Below are positions 58,057 through 64,000 of a stretch of 64,000 nucleotides of DNA, in pieces. The notes under the pieces were generated by a model that saw nothing but the letters and a program-made list of their open reading frames with translations, was not told the origin of the DNA and searched no databases. The position numbers were made by a program, and so were the translations under genes. Each line of letters opens with the position of its first letter. Within the stretch, counting starts at the first letter, position 1. The DNA is from Candidatus Latescibacterota bacterium (lineage in GTDB: Bacteria; Latescibacterota; UBA2968; UBA8231). The stretch is from positions 1-64,000 of the forward strand of contig JAJEIO010000057.1 in NCBI GenBank assembly GCA_022827835.1, given 5' to 3'.

Positions 58057-58109
58057 TGCATCAACCTCCGTAAAGGGTGGAAAGCGCGGGCGTCTCCCGC
58101 AGAGTTTTT

Positions 58110-58137
58110 AATATATTCTCAGCGCGAATTAAAACAA
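58110..58137 (-). promoter_or_regulatory. Candidate infC promoter
   Basis: On the minus strand TTGTTT (58132-58137), 16-nt spacer, TATATT (58110-58115). The leader of about 45 nt holds a small hairpin (CGGG-AGAC-GCCCG) before the ribosome binding site. Confidence 0.5.
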
Positions 58138-58216
58138 GCAAAGATTTGCCCCTGCCCTTTTTGGCAGCCATGAGCGAATGGGTTATTTTGCCTATTTTCC
58201 ACTCAAAGGAAAGCCC

Positions 58217-59218
58217 ATGACCCGCACGTACGACGTCTATGGAGTCGGCCACGCCCTAGTGGACATCCAATATCAAGTCTCCCCGGAGTTCCTCGCCGAA
58301 CACCAAATCGAAAAGGGGGTTATGACCCTCGTCGATGAGGTGCGGCAGCGCCACCTCACAGCCGCGGTCCATGGCGAGCCAGTCGCCTCGGCTTCGGGCG
58401 GCTCGGCAGCCAACACCCTCATTGGCGTCGCCCGCTATGGCGGCCGCACCTATTACGCCTGCCTGACTGGCCACGACGTTTGGGGCGACTTTTACCAGCG
58501 CGACCTCGAAGCAGCCGGCGTGACCACGCATCCGGCCAACCGCGGCGTGGGCAAGACTGGCCAGTGCTTGGTTTTTGTTACTCCAGACGCCGACCGCACC
58601 CTCAACACCTTCTTGGGCATCAGCAGCGCCATCGGCCCGGCTCAACTCCACGAGGAGGTCATCGCCGACAGCCAGTACGTTTATATAGAAGGCTATCTCC
58701 TCGGCTCGGACGACGGCTTTGCCGCCGCGCGCCGAACACAGCAAATAGCCCAACGCCACGGCACGGCCGTTGCCCTAACCCTGAGCGATCCCTTTGCCGT
58801 CCGGGCCTTTCGGGCGCGCTTTGACGCGCTCTTGCAAGGCGGTGTCGATCTGCTCTTCTGTAATGAGGAGGAAGCCCTCGCCAGTACCGGGACCGACGAC
58901 CGCGAGGCAGCCGGTGCGGCCCTCGCTTCCCAAGTCGGCACAGCCTATGTAACGTGCGGAGCCGACGGTGCCCTAGTGTATGCCGACGGCACCCACCACC
59001 AAGTGCCCGGCGTTCCGGTGCAAGCTATCGACACCAACGGTGCCGGCGATCTCTTCGCCGGTGGCGTGCTCTACGGGCTATCCTATGGGTACAGCCCCTT
59101 AGACGCGGCGCGCCTAGGCTGCTATGCGGCTGCACAAGTGGTAACCCGCTTCGGGCCGCGCCTAGAACAATCGCTCGCCGATCACATCGATCGCATTCTA
59201 TCCCATTTCTCAACCTAG
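58217..59218 (+). CDS. PfkB family carbohydrate/nucleoside kinase
   Basis: 333 residues from ATG 58217, with AAAGGA 6 nt upstream. GGSAANTLIGVARYGG (~63) is the N-terminal PfkB motif and DTNGAGDLFAGGVLYG (~275) is the catalytic anion-hole motif with base Asp. Overall it resembles the adenosine kinase-like branch. Substrate unknown. 13 bp before the hydroxyacid dehydrogenase gene, so likely co-transcribed. Confidence 0.9.
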   Translation: MTRTYDVYGVGHALVDIQYQVSPEFLAEHQIEKGVMTLVDEVRQRHLTAAVHGEPVASASGGSAANTLIGVARYGGRTYYACLTGHDVWGDFYQRDLEAAGVTTHPANRGVGKTGQCLVFVTPDADRTLNTFLGISSAIGPAQLHEEVIADSQYVYIEGYLLGSDDGFAAARRTQQIAQRHGTAVALTLSDPFAVRAFRARFDALLQGGVDLLFCNEEEALASTGTDDREAAGAALASQVGTAYVTCGADGALVYADGTHHQVPGVPVQAIDTNGAGDLFAGGVLYGLSYGYSPLDAARLGCYAAAQVVTRFGPRLEQSLADHIDRILSHFST

Positions 59219-59231
59219 CTTGGAGGTCCGC

Positions 59232-60188
59232 GTGAAGATCCTAGTCCACTACCCATTCACTGACGAACAGCACGATCACCTGCGCCAAATAGCGCGCGAC
59301 AACGGCGGTCACGAAGTCTTTGTAGCCAACGACGAACAAGAAGCCCTCGCTGTGGCCAGCGGGATCGACGTCATCGTCGGCCACTTCCCGCCTGCGGTCT
59401 GCGCTGCCGCTCCCAACCTGCGCTGGGTCCAGTCCTTTAGCACCGGCATGGACAAGTTCCTCTTCCCCGCAATCATCGCCCGCGACGAAGTCGCCATCTC
59501 CAACGTGGCCGGGCTATACGCCCCCCAAGGCGGCGAACACGCCTGGGCTTTGCTCCTCGCCTTGACTCGAGGCATTGATCAGTCGATTCGCCATAACGAC
59601 CAGCGCAAATGGGCTGGTGGCGCTACCGTCGAGTTGACCGGGCAGACGTTGGGTCTTGTGGGACTGGGGGGCTTTGGGCTTGAAATGGCCAAGCGGGCCG
59701 CTGGCTACGACATGCCGATCATCGCCATTGATCCGGTGCGCCGCGATATGCCGCCGGGCATTTCTGAACTCAAAGACAACACCCGCGAAAACCTGCACAG
59801 CCTCCTCCGTCGCGCCGACGTGGTGATGATAGCCTGTCCACGCACCGAGGAGACGTACCACCTCATCGGGCGCGAGGAACTGGCGCTGATGAAGGAGAGC
59901 GCCTACTTGATCAACGTGACGCGGGGCGGAATCATCGACGAGGACGCTCTCTCCGAGGCACTGCACGACGAGCAGATCGCCGGAGCCGGTATCGACGTCA
60001 CTGAAATCGAACCGCTGCCCGAAGAATCCCCACTGTGGGACGCGCCCAACATCATCCTCACCCCGCATCGAGCCGGTGCCTCACAGCACCGACCGCGCAA
60101 GGTCTATGAGTTCTTCTGCGCCCAATTAGAGCGCTACCTCAAGGGAGAGCCAGTACTCAATATCATCGACAAGAAGAAGGGATACTAG
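59232..60188 (+). CDS. D-isomer-specific 2-hydroxyacid dehydrogenase
   Basis: 318 residues from a GTG at 59232 with TTGGAGG 5 nt upstream. NAD site GLVGLGGFG (~140), catalytic Arg in NVTRGG (~235), Glu in DVTEIEPLPEESPLW, and catalytic His in LTPHRAGAS (~283). It oxidises or reduces a 2-hydroxyacid; the exact substrate is unknown. It could work with the lactate-type operon, but that link is inference only. Confidence 0.92.
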   Translation: MKILVHYPFTDEQHDHLRQIARDNGGHEVFVANDEQEALAVASGIDVIVGHFPPAVCAAAPNLRWVQSFSTGMDKFLFPAIIARDEVAISNVAGLYAPQGGEHAWALLLALTRGIDQSIRHNDQRKWAGGATVELTGQTLGLVGLGGFGLEMAKRAAGYDMPIIAIDPVRRDMPPGISELKDNTRENLHSLLRRADVVMIACPRTEETYHLIGREELALMKESAYLINVTRGGIIDEDALSEALHDEQIAGAGIDVTEIEPLPEESPLWDAPNIILTPHRAGASQHRPRKVYEFFCAQLERYLKGEPVLNIIDKKKGY

Positions 60189-60227
60189 TGCATCAGTCCG
60201 TTTCTAATGCCGTTATTGCCAATATCA

Positions 60228-60273
60228 GACATGGAACTGACTGAATTAACGTTAATTCAGTCAGTTCCATGTC
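60228..60273. repeat. 46-bp perfect palindrome with no spacer
   Basis: GACATGGAACTGACTGAATT plus AAC, followed immediately by its exact reverse complement: 23-bp arms, 46 bp in all, and pairing stops at both ends. It lies in the 108-bp gap between the hydroxyacid dehydrogenase and the second PhyH. No U run follows, so it is not a standard terminator. Its ends (CATGGAACT) resemble those of the palindrome at 38,652 (CATGGAGCT). Confidence 0.9.
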
Positions 60274-60296
60274 CACAATTAGACAATGAGCACCCG

Positions 60297-61052
60297 ATGG
60301 AACTGGAAATAACCTCCCTGCACCAAGAGCAGTACGAACGCGACGGCTATACAATCGTCCGCGGCGGCTTTACCGCCGACGAATGCGACCGCTTTGTCGC
60401 CTACATGATGGACCTCCACGCCGGCCGCTTTAGCGTCGAGGGCTATCCCCCGCGCCATCCGGACGATTGGAGCCGCTTAATTAGCCGCAGCTTGCACCAT
60501 CCGGCCGGCCTAGCTTGGATGCTCGATCCCAGACTGCGCCAGCCGCTGCGCACCTTCCTCGGCGACGAGCCAGACGGAGTCCAGAGCATGTATTTTTACA
60601 AGGGATCCGAGCAACGCCGACACCAAGATGCCTTTTTCCTGCCGGGCTGCATGTCGGCTTGGGTCGCTCTCCAGCAAGTCAGCGCCCGCAACGGCAGCAT
60701 TCACATTCAGGTAGGCTCCCACAAGGGAGAGCTAATAGAAAAGCGCCATTTTCGCCGCGATGAAAACGGCGAGCCAAGCCCTTGGTATGGCTGGGAGCCG
60801 GACGAGGCTTTTGACGCCCTTTTCGCGCGCAATGGGTTGCCGGAAATTGCCATTGAAGCGGACAAAGGCGACATCGTGTTCTTCAACGGCCGCATAATCC
60901 ATCGCGGTGGCCCCATTTTGGAAGAGGGCGCTTTTCGCCATAGCTGGGCCGGCCACTACATTCCCCGTTCCTACAATCCGTGGCCCTACGAGAGCCACCC
61001 CCGGTTGCGCGTCTCCTTTGACGGCGTGTGCCGCTTTACGCCTACCCACTGA
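60297..61052 (+). CDS. Phytanoyl-CoA dioxygenase (PhyH) family protein (second)
   Basis: 251 residues from ATG 60297 (ELEITSLHQEQYERDGYTIV). HQDAFF gives the His-x-Asp pair (~110), IIHRGGP the distal His (~205), and FRHSWAGHYI the 2OG Arg. The upstream extension runs through the palindrome and is not family-like. 31 bp before the glycosidase-like gene, suggesting a shared transcript and substrate route. Confidence 0.9.
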   Translation: MELEITSLHQEQYERDGYTIVRGGFTADECDRFVAYMMDLHAGRFSVEGYPPRHPDDWSRLISRSLHHPAGLAWMLDPRLRQPLRTFLGDEPDGVQSMYFYKGSEQRRHQDAFFLPGCMSAWVALQQVSARNGSIHIQVGSHKGELIEKRHFRRDENGEPSPWYGWEPDEAFDALFARNGLPEIAIEADKGDIVFFNGRIIHRGGPILEEGAFRHSWAGHYIPRSYNPWPYESHPRLRVSFDGVCRFTPTH

Positions 61053-61083
61053 GAGGCGCTACCAAAAACAAGGAGGTTTGACC

Positions 61084-62454
61084 ATGAAGCTGTGGATGGA
61101 TGTAATGCGCGATCTCGAAAGCGTAATGAACGATCACGAGCGCACCCTCGATGCTTGGGCGGAGGGCGGTGTTGACGGCGTCGTGTTCGGTCCACTCGTG
61201 TTCGGCACTGCAAAACTATCGAAAGATGCAGTATCCGCTCCCACCGACGACATCGTGGCGGAAGCGTACGATCCGAACCCAGCGGTGTACGCGCGACTCG
61301 GCGTCGAGCCACCGCCGCCGCCGGAACACAAGCTGCCCGAAAAAAGGGCCTTGTTAGAAAAGACCATGAACGCCGCCAAAGATCGCGGGATGCAGGTTTA
61401 CTGCATGTACGCCGACGGCGGTGCCGGTCCAGGCGGGCCGGGCCACCACCTGCACGACGACCAGACGCTGGCATCGCGAGTGGCGCGCATGGTCGATACG
61501 CTAGAGCACTTCCCGATGGCGGACGGTGCCGTGATGGACGGGCCGGAGTGGGGGTACGAAATCGCCCCCCATCACATGAATCACCGCTCTTACTTCTTTC
61601 ACGACCTGCCGGAATTTGTGGCACCGATGGCCGAGGATCTGGGGTACGACTACGAGGCTATGGTGGCCGCCAAAGACAGGCTCCTATCCCTGTTCCACAA
61701 CCTCGACCCAGTGCGCATTCGCGGACACGCCCACGGCGGCCTAGTCGGAGCCTACCGCATGCTCGGAGCCGATCCCGATCTGATGGCTTGGCTGTCGTTT
61801 AGGGCTGACTCGCTGACTCGCTATTTTCGCCGCATCCGCGAGGGCGTCGCCGCCGAGTTGGAACGCCCGGTACGCCTAGGATGCGGCCCGCGCTCGGCCG
61901 CCTTTGCTCCTTTGTGTGGGTATGATTTCGTCGATCTGGCCCAGTTCATGGATTTTCTGCTGCCGAAGCACTACTTCTTTCACCGGGGCTTTGACGGCTT
62001 TCTCGGCACGGTCTATCGCTACTCGCAGACGCTGTTAGAGTGGAATCCGGGGATCAGCGTGGCCGACACCCTCGATGTCGTGCAGGCTCTCTTCGGCATC
62101 GTCCTGCCGGGCGTGGGCGACGACATGCTCGATTTCGAGAGCGCCCTCAATCCAGAGTTTTTCGAACAGGTGGTAACGCAAGAGACGAGGCGGGCGATAG
62201 CCTCAGTCGACGACCCGGAGCGCATCGTGCCTTGGCTCGACACCGGTCGCTTTCCCCACGACGGCGACCCAATGTCGGCGCGCGACCTCAAGATGTTACT
62301 CGACACCGCCGAGGCCGCAGGGCTCAGGCGCTTCAACTATCACCACCAAGGAAATCTCAGTTCAGGTGAATGGGTGGTCATCAGCGACAAATGCGGCACC
62401 CGCTGGGACCCGCGCAAAAGCGACTACGAGCCACCAGACAAGTTGGTGTTGTAG
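61084..62454 (+). CDS. Uncharacterised protein, possibly TIM-barrel glycoside hydrolase-like
   Basis: 456 residues from ATG 61084, with AAGGAGG 8 nt upstream. No signal peptide or membrane segment, so cytoplasmic. The alternation of helices and short hydrophobic strands (GVDGVVFGPLV, GMQVYCMYADGG, DGAVMDGPEWGYE, PVRLGCGPR) and the clustered Asp/Glu/His residues suggest a (beta/alpha)8 hydrolase, but no family is recognised. Neighbours are PhyH upstream and, convergent 3 bp away, a gene with sugar-lyase-like features. Confidence 0.7.
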   Translation: MKLWMDVMRDLESVMNDHERTLDAWAEGGVDGVVFGPLVFGTAKLSKDAVSAPTDDIVAEAYDPNPAVYARLGVEPPPPPEHKLPEKRALLEKTMNAAKDRGMQVYCMYADGGAGPGGPGHHLHDDQTLASRVARMVDTLEHFPMADGAVMDGPEWGYEIAPHHMNHRSYFFHDLPEFVAPMAEDLGYDYEAMVAAKDRLLSLFHNLDPVRIRGHAHGGLVGAYRMLGADPDLMAWLSFRADSLTRYFRRIREGVAAELERPVRLGCGPRSAAFAPLCGYDFVDLAQFMDFLLPKHYFFHRGFDGFLGTVYRYSQTLLEWNPGISVADTLDVVQALFGIVLPGVGDDMLDFESALNPEFFEQVVTQETRRAIASVDDPERIVPWLDTGRFPHDGDPMSARDLKMLLDTAEAAGLRRFNYHHQGNLSSGEWVVISDKCGTRWDPRKSDYEPPDKLVL

Positions 62455-62457
62455 GGG

Positions 62458-63999
62458 CTACTCCTCCTCGGGACCGATGACGCGGCGGGCGCGATCGCTC
62501 AGCCGCTGCGGAGTCCATTTCGGCTCGCGAACTAGGCGAACTTCAACCTCTCCGACGTCCCGCAAACGAGCGCGGAGTTGCTCCTCAATACCATCGGCAA
62601 ACCAGTCGAACCAGGTCTCGCGCCCCGCGTACGGCATGACGATATCGACGCGAATATCGCTTCCTTCGATAACGACCTCCTGCACGATGCCGATATCGAC
62701 GAAGCTGAGCTGGCGCTGTCCCCAAGGCGACCCTTCGACGTAGAGCTCAAATTCGTTCGTGGCCCGCAGCGCGTCCATGACATTGTCGAGGTCGATTGGC
62801 CTAGGAGCCGGAGCGGCTTCCCCTTGGGTGATCGGGCTGGTAAGGCGCTCTTGGTGGTCAACGAGGTCGGCAAGCCCGCCGTGCTCTCCCCCCTCTTCGT
62901 ATCGATGCAAAACGTAGGCGTTCTTCTCGTACACGTGCTCGCCAGCGCGCATCGCCGCGAGCTGCACCGGATAGCGGACCCAAGTGCCGGTGTGCGAGAA
63001 TCCGGCGTGGGCCGGCTGCGACCAGCTCGGATTGGTATTCTCGAATTCGAGGTGAATGCTGCCGAATCCTTCGCCGGTTTCGCGATTGAAATGAGTCACC
63101 CAACGGGGGTCCTCACGCTGCCAGCCCCGGGGCCCCAAACCAATCTCTCCATCCGGTCCCATCCAAGCTCGTTCGGGTAGCTGTTCACCGATGACAAACT
63201 CGTCGTTGCGGCAATCGCGGAAACGCACATCTTCGAGAACCTCGAGCTTCGATTCCATGATGACGTAGGGCTGACCGGCCCAAAAGCTGTAGGTCACGGT
63301 AGCCATGACCTTGTGGGGGCGGCCGACTTGGGGGCCGATTGACAGAATCGGGTGGCCCCAGCGGCGGATGCGCACGCAGACCGGTCCCTTGATCACATCG
63401 TAGTCAAACAGAGGCGGGCCGTCCCAGTTAGTGAGCCGGTAGCGGCCGACGCGCTCATCGCTCCAGTCGGGGCCCCAGTGAATGGTGCCTTCGACCCCGT
63501 GGCCTTGCCGGTGTACGAGTTCTGCCGGCCCCCTTTTCGAGTAGTGGTCTTGCCAGTTGCCGTTCATCTTCCCGAGGACCGCGCGGTAATGCTCGTTTTC
63601 CACCTCGAGGGCATACCCCTCGCCCGAAACCTTGAGGTCGGTGTCGTAGTGAGGTTCGGGTGCCTCCGGATTGCCGTATAGCAGGAGATAGGTCGCCGAA
63701 CCTTCGGCAGCCACATCGGCGAGGAAAAACAACCGGCAGCGCAGCAGCTCATCCTCGCGGTCCATGAGATGCACTTGACTCGGCACGACTTCTAGCGGAC
63801 CGGTTTCGCTGTGGAGACGGACAACGCGGACTTCGCGGTCGAGGTCAGTAATGTGGCCAGCGTGAATGTCCACATCCGCTTCGACCGGTTCGCCCCGGCG
63901 TTCGTGTACCGTGTCGTTTGCCAGCACTAGGCGCTTGGCATACTGCCAGCCAAGAGGCGGAGATCCCCAAGACTGCGGGAATGATGCGGTCGAATCCCA
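62458..63999 (-). CDS. Large beta-rich protein ending in a MIP18/DUF59-like domain (partial, 5' end outside window)
   Basis: 513 residues visible; the frame is open to the window edge, so a start at GTG 63927 would be false (WDSTASFPQSW... precedes it). The first ~380 residues are beta-rich and Trp-rich, like the N-terminal barrels of uronate or rhamnogalacturonan lyase-type proteins (tentative). The last ~110 residues match the MIP18/PaaD/SufT fold: VMDALR, FVDIGIVQEVVIEG, VEVRLVREPKWTPQRLSDRARR. The conserved Cys of that domain (usually in a GCP motif) is absent (MPYAGRETW). The combination is unusual; function unknown. Confidence 0.75.
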   Translation of the reverse strand, partial: WDSTASFPQSWGSPPLGWQYAKRLVLANDTVHERRGEPVEADVDIHAGHITDLDREVRVVRLHSETGPLEVVPSQVHLMDREDELLRCRLFFLADVAAEGSATYLLLYGNPEAPEPHYDTDLKVSGEGYALEVENEHYRAVLGKMNGNWQDHYSKRGPAELVHRQGHGVEGTIHWGPDWSDERVGRYRLTNWDGPPLFDYDVIKGPVCVRIRRWGHPILSIGPQVGRPHKVMATVTYSFWAGQPYVIMESKLEVLEDVRFRDCRNDEFVIGEQLPERAWMGPDGEIGLGPRGWQREDPRWVTHFNRETGEGFGSIHLEFENTNPSWSQPAHAGFSHTGTWVRYPVQLAAMRAGEHVYEKNAYVLHRYEEGGEHGGLADLVDHQERLTSPITQGEAAPAPRPIDLDNVMDALRATNEFELYVEGSPWGQRQLSFVDIGIVQEVVIEGSDIRVDIVMPYAGRETWFDWFADGIEEQLRARLRDVGEVEVRLVREPKWTPQRLSDRARRVIGPEEE

Positions 64000-64000
64000 G

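Noticed and set aside
63906..63927. GTG 63927 as the start of the right-edge gene
   Set aside because: The frame stays open with plausible protein sequence to the window edge, so the gene is truncated rather than starting here.

Overview
This is a bacterial chromosome segment with a moderately high G+C content and dense coding. Most of it is housekeeping DNA: a single minus-strand block of about 28.6 kb (roughly 42,236 down to 13,647) joins the secE-nusG-rplKAJL-rpoBC, str, S10, spc and alpha operons into one array with three tRNA genes. A lipoprotein with TPR repeats, an LpoA-like periplasmic protein and SulP/ABC transporters suggest a diderm. Two phytanoyl-CoA dioxygenase-like genes, a sugar-active-looking gene pair and C+ (zinc-binding) forms of S4, S14, L33 and L36 would fit an uncultured lineage such as Latescibacterota or Poribacteria. 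That placement is inference; the window has no rRNA to test it.

Layout. 1-6.3 kb (minus): MoxR AAA+ ATPase, DUF58 protein, ABC ATPase, ABC-2 permease and a very long GldG-like protein that is an internal tandem duplication and runs off the left edge. 6.4-9.3 kb (minus): TPR lipoprotein, FmdB zinc ribbon, TPR/periplasmic-binding LpoA-like protein. 9.3-10.8 kb (plus): a ClpX-like AAA+ unfoldase without a zinc finger. 10.8-13.6 kb (minus): a sigma-54 activator with a degenerate receiver domain, and an RlmD-like RNA methyltransferase. 13.6-42.2 kb (minus): the translation/transcription supercluster, bounded by a strong terminator after rplQ and a near-consensus promoter before tRNA-Gly. rplC (L3) is missing from its usual place, as are adk/map/infA. 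42.3-43.0 kb: greA with a structured leader. 43.1-49.2 kb (plus): sbcD, sbcC, ygfZ and a catalytically degenerate DinB. 49.2-54.1 kb (minus): a lactate-type operon (FAD/Fe-S oxidase, unknown protein, FmdB zinc ribbon, LarA). 54.1-54.8 kb (plus): a Fur-box-like promoter, a short transcript ending in a terminator, then zapA. 54.8-64 kb: SulP transporter, PhyH, infC with an ATC start codon, PfkB kinase, D-2-hydroxyacid dehydrogenase, a perfect 46-bp palindrome, a second PhyH, a predicted glycosidase-like protein, and a partial protein that ends in a MIP18/DUF59-like domain.

The most unusual items are the possible Fur-controlled small RNA upstream of zapA, the two loopless palindromes with similar ends, the DinB homologue lacking catalytic acids, the doubled GldG, the missing rplC, the ATC start of infC, and the MIP18 fusion at the right edge. 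No CRISPR array, rRNA gene, insertion sequence or prophage was seen.
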